34,923 bases of DNA from Candidatus Parcubacteria bacterium (GCA_003599175.1 QZIY01000030.1:1-34923); one strand, 5' to 3'. Numbered from the stretch's first letter, positions 20,301-28,945 are shown. The notes: generated by a model from the sequence alone, not told the origin. Made by a program: numbers and translations.

Positions 20301-22181
20301 TTAAACACTGACAATGACAGGAATAACAATGGGTCTTTTTAATGTTCGTTGCAAGAGGAATCGGGAGACGGATTCAGCGAGATCGTCGCGGGCATTGTCT
20401 AAGTCTGCCGCGCGCGGATTCCTCATGCTGGTCTCGACAGACTTTCGGATGATGAGCCGCGTTTGATCCATGAGATCTTTGTTGTCGCGCAGATATACGA
20501 ATCCGCGCGAGATGATGTCGGGGGATTTGTGGAGTTTGCCGGTGCGGCGGTCGACGGTGGCGACGACGACGCAGAAACCTTCTTCGCCGAGCGCTTTGCG
20601 ATCGCGCATGAGTACGTCGGAGAGTTCTGTCACCGAATGGCCTTCGACGACGCGCAATTCGTGTGGCGCTTTCATCGGAAGCCGCATGATCTTCTCACCG
20701 TTCAAGATGTCGAAGATTGCAGAGTTGTCGGGAATGACGGCATTCTCGCGCGCCACGCCCGCTTCCACGGCAATATCGCAGTGTACGCGGAGCATGTAGT
20801 GGTAGCCGTGGACTGGCATGAAGAATTTCGGTTTGACTTGGCGGTGAATCCAGAGCGCTTCCTCGCGATTGCCATGACCGGATGCGTGCACATCGGACGT
20901 TTGGTACGTGATGATGTGTGAGCCCTGGCGCGAAAGATTGTCTTTCATTTTTTGCACCGCACGCTCGTTGCCCGGAATCACGGACGACGAAAGAATAATC
21001 GTATCCTTCGGCGTGAGCGTGATGTACTTGTGCGTTTTGTTCGCGATACGCATGAGCGAGGCGAATTCGTCGCCCTGCGCGCCGGTCGCGAGCACGATGA
21101 TTTTCTCCGGCGGATATTCGCCCATGTGCTCCGTCTGAATGATCGAACCGTCTTTGAATTTGAGGAGGCCGAGCTGACGCGCGATTTCGAGATTTGTTTT
21201 CATCGAGCGGCCGTCGACGACGATCTTGCGGCCGACAGCTTCGGAGACACGCACGATGTGTATCAGGCGCTCAAGCTGCGAGGCAAAGGTGCCGAGGATA
21301 ATGCGGCCGGGAGTATTTGCGATCAATTCTTCCAGTGTGTCCAAAACGATGCGCTCGGAGATCGAGAAGCCGGGTCGCTCGACGTTGGTCGAGTCCATCA
21401 TGAGCATCAAGACCTTGCGATCGTGAAAGACCGAGAATTCTTCGACTTCCTCTTGCGTCGGCACTCCGTTGTCGTGATCGAGCTTGATGTCGCCTGTGTG
21501 CACGACATCACCGAAGGGTGTTTCGATAATCACACCCATCGAATCAGGCACCGTGTGCGTCACGTTGAAAAATCCTACTTTGGTGGAGCCGAGCGTCACC
21601 CATTCGTCTTCTTCGACTTCGCGGATGATGACGGGCTGCGCTGAAGCGAATTCTTCCTGGCGTTTCTTGATGATTTCTGCAGTCAGACGGCGCGTGTAGA
21701 TCATCGGGTTTCCGATGCGCTCGATGATGTAGGGGATGCCGCCCACGTGATCAAGGTGGCCGTGTGTTACAAGTATGCCGCGGATTTTATTCTTGCGCTC
21801 TTCGAGGTAGCCGGTGTTGGGCAAGATGTAATCGATACCGGGCGTTTCCGCTTCGGAGAATTGGAAACCCGCGTCGATGATAAAGATGTCGCGTTCTGTT
21901 TCGACCGCAACCATATTGCGGCCGATTTCTTCGACGCCGCCAAGCGGAATGATGCGGACGGTGTCCGCAGTAGGAGGCGCGATCACTTCGCCCTTCCCGC
22001 GTTGCATGGAAGTCGGGTGCTCGAGCCGCAATTTTTGCGGACGCCTGGGGGCGCGTGCTTGGCCGCCAAAGGGGCGGCGGCGCGGACCTCCGGGGCGCGG
22101 ACCACGGCCACCGGTGCGGGGGCCCATGGGGCGTCTTGGTGCACGAGGACCGGCCCCGTGACTGTCATTTGGAATACTCAT
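20301..22181 (-). CDS. rnj: Ribonuclease J
   Basis: Metallo-beta-lactamase/beta-CASP ribonuclease for mRNA decay and rRNA/5'-end processing, acting as endonuclease and 5'-3' exonuclease. The 626-residue protein starts with a 65-residue Arg/Gly/Pro-rich, disordered extension (GPRAPRRPMGPRTGGRG), which probably binds RNA. The core follows: VRIIPLGGVEEIGRNM, the zinc motif VTHGHLDHVGG, HTVPDSMGV, and HTGDIKLDHD. Beta-CASP segments include ATGAQGDEFASL and HASGHGNREEA, and HVHGYHYM-type histidines appear as PVHGYHYM. A C-terminal dimerisation domain completes it. The gene follows the oligopeptide-binding protein gene on the minus strand across inverted repeat E3, so the two may form one transcript with processing at E3. 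Confidence 0.95.
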   Translation of the reverse strand: MSIPNDSHGAGPRAPRRPMGPRTGGRGPRPGGPRRRPFGGQARAPRRPQKLRLEHPTSMQRGKGEVIAPPTADTVRIIPLGGVEEIGRNMVAVETERDIFIIDAGFQFSEAETPGIDYILPNTGYLEERKNKIRGILVTHGHLDHVGGIPYIIERIGNPMIYTRRLTAEIIKKRQEEFASAQPVIIREVEEDEWVTLGSTKVGFFNVTHTVPDSMGVIIETPFGDVVHTGDIKLDHDNGVPTQEEVEEFSVFHDRKVLMLMMDSTNVERPGFSISERIVLDTLEELIANTPGRIILGTFASQLERLIHIVRVSEAVGRKIVVDGRSMKTNLEIARQLGLLKFKDGSIIQTEHMGEYPPEKIIVLATGAQGDEFASLMRIANKTHKYITLTPKDTIILSSSVIPGNERAVQKMKDNLSRQGSHIITYQTSDVHASGHGNREEALWIHRQVKPKFFMPVHGYHYMLRVHCDIAVEAGVARENAVIPDNSAIFDILNGEKIMRLPMKAPHELRVVEGHSVTELSDVLMRDRKALGEEGFCVVVATVDRRTGKLHKSPDIISRGFVYLRDNKDLMDQTRLIIRKSVETSMRNPRAADLDNARDDLAESVSRFLLQRTLKRPIVIPVIVSV

Positions 22182-22236
22182 ACTGTCTTACAATAAATAA
22201 TTATTAGTAGCTGGTTAATATTTCTTTCGGGGCGAA

Positions 22237-22352
22237 CCCGTTAGAAACGGGACGCGGACGCTGGAAGTTCGACTCGATGCGGAAGATTTTCGTTGATCGT
22301 TATATGTCATACGTATGTTAATTATTGCGAAAGTCCGCGGTTTCTAACGGGG
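22237..22352. repeat. Long inverted repeat at the SBP/RNase J junction (E3)
   Basis: CCGTTAGAAAC...GCGGAC (22237-22259) is the inverted counterpart of GTCCGCGGTTTCTAACGG (22333-22352). The right arm encodes the last residues (LETADF) of the binding protein. The left arm also forms its own CCCGTT/AACGGG hairpin, and the spacer holds a CATACGTATG palindrome. It sits in the gap before RNase J. Confidence 0.65.
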
Positions 22353-24318
22353 CGAAAATCGTCCACACGTCCTCGGTATCGATGTACCACTGGTGTGTGT
22401 TCTCAAAGCGTTCGGCACCGCTCTTGAGAGCGCCGAGCTCAACGCCGGAGAGATCGTCGGGGACAATATACAGGAAATCCGGCGCATACAAAAATACCGC
22501 CGGCATGTCGGCCATGATCGTCTTTTCAAACTCGCGATAGAGCGAATTGCGGTTCGTGATGTCGGTCGTCGTGCGCGCCTCGGAAAGGATCGAATCGATC
22601 TTCTGATTCGCGTACATCGCGAGGTTTAGTCCCGGATCATTGCGCTGACTCGAGTGCCAAAATGCATACAAATCGAGTTCGGGGCCGACGACTTCGCCGA
22701 AGAGCAGCGCATCGTAATTGCGCGTACGGATGATATTGGTATTCAATTCGGAAACCGCATAAATCTGGAGCTGAACCTCTACGCCGAGCTGCTCCCAATC
22801 GGCCACCACCGCATGCGCGGTCGCGACCAATTGCGGCTGATCGGCTGTCGCGAGCGTGAAGGCGAGCGTCTTGTCTCCCTTCTTCCATCCTGTCGAGGTA
22901 CTACTCTGACTCCAACCGCCTTTTTCGAGAATCGCTTTTGCGGCAGCGAGACGCGCTTCCTGTGTATTCGTCGCCGGCGAGGTGATGTCCTCAACCTTTT
23001 CCGGCGTTGTCGGCGCCCTGTCGTCGAGGAGGCCTGGCGGGATCGGACTATGCAAAACAGATCCGCGGCCCGTGAGTATCGTTTTCGTGAGCTGTTCCTT
23101 ATCGACAGCCGCATCGAGCGCTTGGCGAGCCGAAAGGTCAGCGAGTACCGGATTGTGCGCTTGATTGAAAAAGACGCCGAAGACGCGCGGCAACGTGACA
23201 GATGCGACGGAAATATCATCGCGCTTCACTTTGCTCATATCTTCGGGCGAGATGCTCGCGGCGGCGTTGACTCTGCCATCGTTGAGCCCCTTGATAAGCT
23301 CTTCCGTATTCGGGAAAAAGACGAACGAGATACGTTTGAGATAGGGAGAACCGAGCGCGTATTTTTTGAACGGAACGAGATCATAGCGAAGCGGTGCGCC
23401 TGTCGCATCTTCGGTGATTTTCGAGATTTTATACGGACCGCTTCCGACCGGATGCGTGTTGAGCGTGCTGAAAGGGAATTCTTCCGGCGAAACATTTTGC
23501 CACAAATGATGCGGAAGGATGCCGAGCGTCGTGTTTTGGATGAACGGAGCGTATGCGCGCGGCAATGTGAAGACAATCGTGCGATCGTCCGGGGCGGACA
23601 CGGTGACGCCGGTCCAATCGGCGCGACGGTCCGAATTGACTGCGGGGTCCTGCGCCCGCGCCACGGTGAAGGCGATGTCGGTCGGGGTGACGGGCGTGCC
23701 GTCGTGGAATGTGACGCCGGGGCGGAGCGTAAAGGTGTAAACGCGGCCATCTTCGGAGATCGTGTAATCCGATGCCAAATCAGGCACGAGTGTGCCGTCG
23801 GGCATCATGCGCATGAGACCGGAATAGACGAGGGCAGTGATGTCTTGATCTGGCGTTGAGAGCGTGAGCAAGGGGTTCAGAAAGCGTGCGGTACCGACTT
23901 CACCTTCGACGAGCGAACCGCCCGGAGAAGGAAGCGTGACGGTCGCAAGCGCGTTGACTGAGCCAACCATGAAAAGCGCGGAGAGGCCGAGAATTGCGGA
24001 GAATAGGTAGAGAAGCATACGCTCGCCCGGACTAAACGTGCGCTGCACTTCTTCGGCGCGCAGAAAGAGGCCGATCTGACGGCGCTTTTTCAAGCCATAC
24101 CACCGGCTGCGTTCCTGTGCTTCTTCTACCGTTTCTCGTGCATACATGTCAGATACAGGGCGGAGAGCAGGAGTAGGCGCTGGCATCGGTGCGGGTGTCG
24201 AAGCCGGTTCTGGTACGAGATCCGGACGCAAAATCGCGGGCCGGTAGAGTTCGTGCCAGTGTTCCGGGCTGATATCGTTATTGATGTTTTTTGGCTTTTT
24301 CGATTTTTTTCTTGCCAT
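22318..24318 (-). CDS. Membrane-anchored oligopeptide ABC substrate-binding protein (SBP_bac_5)
   Basis: Predicted extracytoplasmic peptide-binding protein. The 666-residue protein begins with a basic, Pro-rich cytoplasmic region of about 95 residues (MARKKSKKPKN, then PAPMPAPTPA), followed by one transmembrane helix (MLLYLFSAILGLSALFMVGS). It has no lipobox cysteine, so it is anchored by the helix rather than by lipid. The family-5 solute-binding domain follows: ALVYSGLMRMMPDG, LRPGVTFHDGTPVT, VGSGPYKI, FNQAHNPVLADLSARQALD, and a C-terminal WHSSQRND region. No permease or ATPase gene is adjacent. The start at 24318 is chosen over the upstream in-frame one because MARKKS begins a typical basic N-terminus. 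Confidence 0.9.
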   Translation of the reverse strand: MARKKSKKPKNINNDISPEHWHELYRPAILRPDLVPEPASTPAPMPAPTPALRPVSDMYARETVEEAQERSRWYGLKKRRQIGLFLRAEEVQRTFSPGERMLLYLFSAILGLSALFMVGSVNALATVTLPSPGGSLVEGEVGTARFLNPLLTLSTPDQDITALVYSGLMRMMPDGTLVPDLASDYTISEDGRVYTFTLRPGVTFHDGTPVTPTDIAFTVARAQDPAVNSDRRADWTGVTVSAPDDRTIVFTLPRAYAPFIQNTTLGILPHHLWQNVSPEEFPFSTLNTHPVGSGPYKISKITEDATGAPLRYDLVPFKKYALGSPYLKRISFVFFPNTEELIKGLNDGRVNAAASISPEDMSKVKRDDISVASVTLPRVFGVFFNQAHNPVLADLSARQALDAAVDKEQLTKTILTGRGSVLHSPIPPGLLDDRAPTTPEKVEDITSPATNTQEARLAAAKAILEKGGWSQSSTSTGWKKGDKTLAFTLATADQPQLVATAHAVVADWEQLGVEVQLQIYAVSELNTNIIRTRNYDALLFGEVVGPELDLYAFWHSSQRNDPGLNLAMYANQKIDSILSEARTTTDITNRNSLYREFEKTIMADMPAVFLYAPDFLYIVPDDLSGVELGALKSGAERFENTHQWYIDTEDVWTIFAPLETADFRNN

Positions 24319-24380
24319 GATGAATTGACGGCGTAGTGCGCCTCCGAGCCAATGCACCTAACCGGTGAGCGCTGCGAGGA

Positions 24381-24623
24381 CTACACTAACGCGTGTCCAA
24401 TGAGTGCCACGAGACCGGCAAGTGCAAAAAGCACGCCGAACACGATGGTCGCATTGAAGAGCGTTTTCTCCAGCCCGCGACGGGTATGAAAACCCGCACT
24501 AAAACTGTCTGCGCCAAAAGCGCCGCCGAGGGAGGCGCCGGTGCGTTGCAGCAAAACCGCTCCTATAAGCAGGATTGCGAGCATTATCTGCAGGATGGGC
24601 AGAACCCCGAGGAGGAGAGCCAT
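24381..24623 (-). CDS. secG: Protein translocase subunit SecG
   Basis: Small accessory subunit of the SecYEG channel. The 80-residue product has two transmembrane helices (about 3-23 and 55-77). Between them is the conserved cytoplasmic loop VLLQRTGASLGGAFGAD, the SecG signature of LLQ followed by Gly-rich residues. The start at 24623 (MALLLGVLPILQ) gives the normal length; the longer track ORF is not supported. It lies just upstream of the oligopeptide-binding protein on the same strand (62 nt apart), so secretion and an exported anchored protein may be co-transcribed. Confidence 0.9.
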   Translation of the reverse strand: MALLLGVLPILQIMLAILLIGAVLLQRTGASLGGAFGADSFSAGFHTRRGLEKTLFNATIVFGVLFALAGLVALIGHALV

Positions 24624-24754
24624 GTAGGGAAAGCGTATCACAGCGTTTTTGGGAGTGCAAATTCTCTCATATGAAGGGCGGCAGGTCTTCCGAAGAGAGA
24701 CCTGCATTCCTCCCCGACATTTACATTATTCAGTTGCCTGCGAATTTTGTCAAC

Positions 24755-24784
24755 TTGACCTGACTGGCATAATTAAACTATATT
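24755..24784 (+). promoter_or_regulatory. Promoter of groES-groEL
   Basis: TTGACC (24755-24760), an 18-bp spacer, TATATT (24779-24784). No CIRCE (TTAGCACTC-N9-GAGTGCTAA) is present. Immediately downstream GCCG-ACGGTTTG-CGGC is followed by TTTTT, between two TTGCAGCC repeats, and could attenuate or sense temperature. Confidence 0.65.
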
Positions 24785-24851
24785 GCAGCCGACGGTTTGC
24801 GGCTTTTTGCAGCCAAACTCGATACTTTTTATCAAGCTCAATTATTTAGAT

Positions 24852-25166
24852 ATGGCAAAAAACAAAGAAAATCTGCAGCCCCTCTCGGATCGCGTCTTGG
24901 TAAAGCGCGAGGAGAAGGAGGTTACCAAATCGCTCGGGGGAATCATCATCCCGGACACGGCACAGAAAGAAAAGTCCAAAGTGGGTATGGTGTTGGCAGT
25001 AGGCCCAGGTCGCGTAAGCGACGAAGGCCGCCTCATTCCGACCACGATCAAACCAGGCACAAAAGTGATTTTTAACGCCGGGTGGGACAATGAAGTCGAT
25101 ATGGGGGAGAAGGATGAAGAATATTTCCTCGTCCGCGAATCAGACATTCTCGCAGTTATTAAGTAA
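24852..25166 (+). CDS. groES: Co-chaperonin GroES
   Basis: Heptameric lid of the GroEL chaperonin. The 104-residue protein has LQPLSDRVLVKREE at the start, the mobile-loop region TKSLGGIIIPDTAQKEKSK (IIIP is the GroEL-contacting hydrophobic stretch), VLAVGPGRVSDEG, and the C-terminal strand FLVRESDILAVIK. It is slightly longer than E. coli GroES (97) through the N-terminal MAKNKENL. It forms the usual groES-groEL pair with a 40-nt gap made of a repetitive ACTACG-type sequence. Promoter as listed; no HrcA site is visible. Confidence 0.97.
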   Translation: MAKNKENLQPLSDRVLVKREEKEVTKSLGGIIIPDTAQKEKSKVGMVLAVGPGRVSDEGRLIPTTIKPGTKVIFNAGWDNEVDMGEKDEEYFLVRESDILAVIK

Positions 25167-25206
25167 TTTACTACGTACTACGTTCTACTAACTACGAACT
25201 AATGTT

Positions 25207-26841
25207 ATGGCCAAACAAGTAATTTTTGACGAACAGGTGAGAGCGACACTCAAGCGTGGTGTCGACATCGTTGCCAATGCGGTGAAGGTGACGCTCGGTC
25301 CCAAGGGCCGCAACGTCGCGCTCGCCAAGAGCTGGGGATCCCCGACGATCACCAACGACGGCGTCTCGATCGCGAAGGAAATTTCGCTCGAGGATAAATT
25401 CGAAGACATGGGCGCGGCGATCGTAAAGGAAGTCGCATCGAAGACCAATGACAAGGCAGGCGACGGTACCACGACCGCAGTCGTGCTCACGCAGGCGATC
25501 ATCCACGAAGGTCTTAAGCGCACGGCACTTGGCGCCAACGCAATGATGGTCCGCCGCGGTATCGAAGCCGCCGCGTCAGACGCGGTTGTAGAGCTCAAAA
25601 AGCTTTCCCGCGAAGTGAAAGGCAAGACCGATATTCGCCAAGTTGCAACGATTTCTGCCGAGAGCGAAGAACTCGGCAATACGATCGCTGAAGTGGTTGA
25701 AAAGGTGGGCAAAGACGGCGTCGTCACGGTGGAAGAAGCGCAGACGACCGAAATCGGCTACGAATATGTCGAAGGCATGGAATTCGATCGCGGCTACGTG
25801 TCGGCATACATGATCACCAACGCCGACCGCATGGAGGCGGAGGCGAAAGAGGCATCGATTCTCGTCACGGACAAAAAGATCTCGACGGTAAAGGAAATTT
25901 TGCCGCTCCTCGAAAAATTGGCGCAGGGAGGCAAGCGCGACCTCGTCATCATCGCCGATGATGTCGATGGCGAAGCGCTCGCGACTTTCGTACTCAATAA
26001 ATTGAAGGGCGTCTTCAACGTACTCGCGGTCAAGGCTCCGGGCTACGGCGATCGCAAGAAGGAAATGCTTGCGGATATCGCGACGACAGTGGGTGCACAG
26101 GTAATTACTGAAGACCTTGGTCTCAAGCTTGAAAACACCGAGCCGAATATGCTCGGCCGCGCAACGCGTGTCGTGGCGACCAAGGACTCGACGGTCATCG
26201 TCGGCGGCAAAGGCAAGAAAGGCGAGATCGAAGCGCGCGTGAGCCAGATCCGCATGCAGCTCGAGCAGACTGATTCGAAATTCGACAAAGAAAAATTGGA
26301 AGAGCGCATCGCGAAACTCACGGGCGGCGTCGCGGTCATCCGCGTTGGTGCCGCGACAGAAACCGAAATGAAGTACCTCAAGGACAAGATCGAGGACGCG
26401 GTCAACGCGACGAAGGCAGCGATCGCCGAAGGTATCGTACCGGGCGGCGGCGCTTCGCTCGCAAAGGTATCGGCGAAGCTCCTCACCAAAGTCGAAAACA
26501 TGAAAGCGGACGATGAATACCAGGTGGGCTACCGAATCTTAGCGATGGCGCTCCAGGCACCGCTTCTCCAGATCGTGAAGAACACCGGCCGAGAAGATGG
26601 CGCCGTGATTCTCAAAGAGACCTCGAAGGGAGGTGCGACAGGCTTCAATGCCGCCACGGAGGAAATGGTGGATATGTTTGAAGCGGGCATCATCGATCCA
26701 GTGAAGGTCACGCGCTCTGGCGTGCAACACGCAGCTTCTGCCGCAGCGGTTTTGCTTACCACCGAAGCAGCGATTGCCGATATTCCGGAAGATAAGAAAG
26801 CAGCTTCAGGTATGCCAGGCGGCATGGCCGGGATGGACTAA
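25207..26841 (+). CDS. groEL: Chaperonin GroEL
   Basis: ATP-driven 14-mer folding chamber. The 544-residue sequence is full length. It includes VKVTLGPKGRNVAL (nucleotide site), the catalytic GDGTTTAVVLTQAI, the YVSAYMITN apical/intermediate segment, VKAPGYGDRKKEML, and GGVAVIRVGAATETEMKYLKD. The tail ends in GMPGGMAGMD, the usual Gly/Met repeat in a short form. Codon use is strongly biased (mostly GC-ending codons), as expected for a highly expressed gene. It ends with an intrinsic terminator 23 nt past the stop, close to the lemA promoter. Confidence 0.98.
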   Translation: MAKQVIFDEQVRATLKRGVDIVANAVKVTLGPKGRNVALAKSWGSPTITNDGVSIAKEISLEDKFEDMGAAIVKEVASKTNDKAGDGTTTAVVLTQAIIHEGLKRTALGANAMMVRRGIEAAASDAVVELKKLSREVKGKTDIRQVATISAESEELGNTIAEVVEKVGKDGVVTVEEAQTTEIGYEYVEGMEFDRGYVSAYMITNADRMEAEAKEASILVTDKKISTVKEILPLLEKLAQGGKRDLVIIADDVDGEALATFVLNKLKGVFNVLAVKAPGYGDRKKEMLADIATTVGAQVITEDLGLKLENTEPNMLGRATRVVATKDSTVIVGGKGKKGEIEARVSQIRMQLEQTDSKFDKEKLEERIAKLTGGVAVIRVGAATETEMKYLKDKIEDAVNATKAAIAEGIVPGGGASLAKVSAKLLTKVENMKADDEYQVGYRILAMALQAPLLQIVKNTGREDGAVILKETSKGGATGFNAATEEMVDMFEAGIIDPVKVTRSGVQHAASAAAVLLTTEAAIADIPEDKKAASGMPGGMAGMD

Positions 26842-26863
26842 ACGAGAAGAAAATCATTTCGCG

Positions 26864-26886
26864 AAACCCGCCTTGATGGCGGGTTT
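26864..26886 (+). terminator. groESL terminator
   Basis: AAACCCGCC-TTGAT-GGCGGGTTT followed by TGCG; the U-run is only the end of the stem. The -10 box of lemA begins 12 nt later, so terminator and promoter are tightly packed. Confidence 0.8.
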
Positions 26887-26898
26887 TGCGTGTAGTGG

Positions 26899-26904
26899 TA
26901 TACT
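26899..26904 (+). promoter_or_regulatory. -10 box of leaderless lemA
   Basis: TATACT, six bases (GCGTTC), ATG. There is no Shine-Dalgarno. Confidence 0.65.
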
Positions 26905-26910
26905 GCGTTC

Positions 26911-27468
26911 ATGATTACTTGGATTCTTTTGGCAGTCGTTGCAGCAGTCGTTATCTGGCTCATTTATACGTACAACCGCTTCGTCACGCTTACGAATCGC
27001 ACCGAAGAAGCGTGGAGCGACATCGACGTACAGATGAAGCGTCGCTACGATCTCATTCCGAATCTCGTGGAGACGGTCAAGGGCTACGCCACGCACGAAG
27101 CGGGGACACTCCAGAAAGTGACAGAAGCGCGCACCAAGGCGATGGGCGCGCAGACTGTCGCTGAGCACGCGGAAGCAGAAAATATGCTTACCGGCGCCCT
27201 CAAATCGCTCTTTGCGGTCTCGGAGGCGTACCCTGATCTCAAAGCGAATAGTAATTTCGTTGAACTTCAGCGCGAGCTCTCCGATACCGAAAACAAGATC
27301 CAAGCCGCCCGCCGCTTCTACAATAGCGTCGTGCAGGAACTCCAAAATGCGCTCGAAATGTTCCCATCGAATTTCGTCGGCAATATGTTTGGCTTCAAGA
27401 CGCGCGAGTTTTTCCACTTGGAAGAAGGAGAAGCTGCTGCTCGTCAGCCGGTGAAAGTTCAGTTTTAG
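26911..27468 (+). CDS. lemA: LemA family protein
   Basis: Membrane protein with one N-terminal helix (residues 3-20, out-in topology) and a long helical-bundle domain. Diagnostic pieces are YNRFVTLTNRTEEAWSDIDVQMKRRYDLIPNLVETVKGY near the start and YPDLKANSNFVELQREL plus ENKIQAARRFYNSVVQELQN later, ending near FPSNFVGNMFGF. The length of 185 is typical. LemA function is not settled, but it commonly sits next to the membrane protease gene htpX, as here with one small gene between. The start follows a -10 box by 6 nt. Confidence 0.96.
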   Translation: MITWILLAVVAAVVIWLIYTYNRFVTLTNRTEEAWSDIDVQMKRRYDLIPNLVETVKGYATHEAGTLQKVTEARTKAMGAQTVAEHAEAENMLTGALKSLFAVSEAYPDLKANSNFVELQRELSDTENKIQAARRFYNSVVQELQNALEMFPSNFVGNMFGFKTREFFHLEEGEAAARQPVKVQF

Positions 27469-27469
27469 T

Positions 27470-27736
27470 ATGAAGAAAATGGGGTGGACCGCATTAGTTT
27501 TTATACTAATGTCCGTTGTACTCTGGTTCACGGGTGCCGTAATCTCCCATATTGCATCGTGTCAGTATGATGACCTCCTGAACGTGTGGCAGTGCAAGCA
27601 ATCGTGGGCTCTTCCGTATATGCAAAACTTGGACCCGATAATCATCCTGTTTGCGTACCCCGTATTCTTCATTGGCGTATTGCTAGCATTGATTGTCGGT
27701 CTCATATCGCTGTTTAGGTCAATTTTAAGGAAATAA
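27470..27736 (+). CDS. Small two-helix membrane protein between lemA and htpX
   Basis: An 88-residue protein with no family I can name. It has two transmembrane segments (about residues 5-27 and 57-82), separated by an extracytoplasmic loop with two cysteines (SCQYDDLLNVWQC) that could form a disulfide, and ends RSILRK. The ATG follows the lemA stop by one base, so it is in the lemA-htpX operon; htpX starts 4 nt after its stop. The position suggests a role with the HtpX protease or LemA. Confidence 0.8.
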   Translation: MKKMGWTALVFILMSVVLWFTGAVISHIASCQYDDLLNVWQCKQSWALPYMQNLDPIIILFAYPVFFIGVLLALIVGLISLFRSILRK

Positions 27737-27740
27737 AAAT

Positions 27741-28643
27741 ATGGCAAGCTTGTACACACAGCAGAGTCGCAACGTAACAAAAACATGGCTCCTCATGACC
27801 GCATTTCTCATCATTGTGATGGGTATCGGTTGGGGCGCTTCGTACTACTTTGGTAACTCCTACATTCTCTATGGCGCCGTTGCGTTTGCCCTTGTTATGA
27901 ACATCTGGGCGTACTGGTTTTCAGACAAAGTAGCTATCGCCTCCGCCGGTGCAAAACCTGCCGATGAAAAAGAGTACGTTGAGCTCCACCGCATTATCGA
28001 AAATCTCGCCATCACTGCTGGGCTTCCGAAGCCGCGCGTCTATATCATCAATGATCCTGCGCCGAATGCATTTGCGGCTGGGCGCAACGAAAAGCACGCG
28101 GTCATCGCAGTGACGACCGGACTTCTCGGCATGATGGAGCGGCACGAGCTTGAAGGCGTCTTGGCGCATGAACTCTCACACATCGGCAATAGAGATATTT
28201 TGGTGATGACGGTTGCAGTCGTCCTCGTCGGATTTATTTCGGTCTTGGCAGATATGGCGATGCACGTGAGCTTTTTTGGCGGTGGGGGGGATCGTGACAA
28301 TAAAAATCCATTTGCACTCATCGCCGTCATCGTTGCGATGATCTTTGCACCGATCGCGGCGCAGCTCATCCAGCTCGCGATCTCGCGTCGCCGCGAATTC
28401 TTGGCCGACGCATCCGGCGCGCTTCTCACCCGCTACCCCGACGGCCTCGCAAGCGCACTCGCGAAGATCGGCTCATACACTGCACCGATGCAGCGTGCCT
28501 CCACTTCCACAGCACATCTCTTCATCTCGAATCCGTTTGGCGCAGCAGGCAGGAAAAGTGCCGGACAGTGGCTCCAAAAACTTTTCAGCACCCACCCGCC
28601 TGTACAGGAGCGCATCTCCGCGCTCCACGGCATGAGGGTATAG
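27741..28643 (+). CDS. htpX: Membrane zinc metalloprotease HtpX
   Basis: Integral-membrane M48 protease that degrades damaged membrane proteins. Two N-terminal helices (about 16-35 and 40-60) precede the catalytic domain. The zinc motif is HELSH (143-147) and the third ligand region is RREFLADASGA. Two further helices lie between (VMTVAVVLVGFISVLADMA and FALIAVIVAMIFAP). The length of 300 is close to the family norm. AAGGA about 10 nt before the ATG provides a ribosome-binding site, as expected for an internal operon gene. Confidence 0.96.
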   Translation: MASLYTQQSRNVTKTWLLMTAFLIIVMGIGWGASYYFGNSYILYGAVAFALVMNIWAYWFSDKVAIASAGAKPADEKEYVELHRIIENLAITAGLPKPRVYIINDPAPNAFAAGRNEKHAVIAVTTGLLGMMERHELEGVLAHELSHIGNRDILVMTVAVVLVGFISVLADMAMHVSFFGGGGDRDNKNPFALIAVIVAMIFAPIAAQLIQLAISRRREFLADASGALLTRYPDGLASALAKIGSYTAPMQRASTSTAHLFISNPFGAAGRKSAGQWLQKLFSTHPPVQERISALHGMRV

Positions 28644-28739
28644 TTAGTTCATCCGTTCTACCTCCAATTTTCATTACAAATGAAGTGTCGATCACTGCAG
28701 GATCGGCAACTTCTCGCAACGCTTCTATTGGGGGAAACC

Positions 28740-28910
28740 ATGGACAGGGCTCCAGGCCTCAGAAAAAAAGGTCAGCCGCGACCGGATATGGCGGATGAAG
28801 AAGCAGGAAATAAGAAAAGGGGATACGACGGCGCGGCACTTTCAGAGGACGAGATTCAAGACCTTGTCGCAGAACTTGAACGCCGCGGTTTTGGCATAGT
28901 CGAACGTTAG
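28740..28910 (+). CDS. Small acidic/basic protein, unknown function
   Basis: A 56-residue protein starting MDRAPGLRKKGQPRPDM, with a charged middle and a predicted C-terminal helix (LSEDEIQDLVAELERRGFGIVER). I do not recognise it. The ATG at 28740 is favoured over the upstream one in the track because GGGGGAAACC lies directly before it, the same type of site as at 8765. It is a single-gene unit with its own terminator 35 nt downstream. Confidence 0.6.
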   Translation: MDRAPGLRKKGQPRPDMADEEAGNKKRGYDGAALSEDEIQDLVAELERRGFGIVER

Positions 28911-28945
28911 CGTTGCAAGTACAAATGAACTTTTTGTTCTCCCTC

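Noticed and set aside
22654-23859. 401-aa plus-strand ORF opposite the oligopeptide-binding protein
   Set aside because: It is a complete antisense shadow of a well-recognised gene, Arg/Asp-rich with no family features and no start signals.
24720-24851. CIRCE/HrcA operator at groES
   Set aside because: No TTAGCACTC-N9-GAGTGCTAA or close variant is present.
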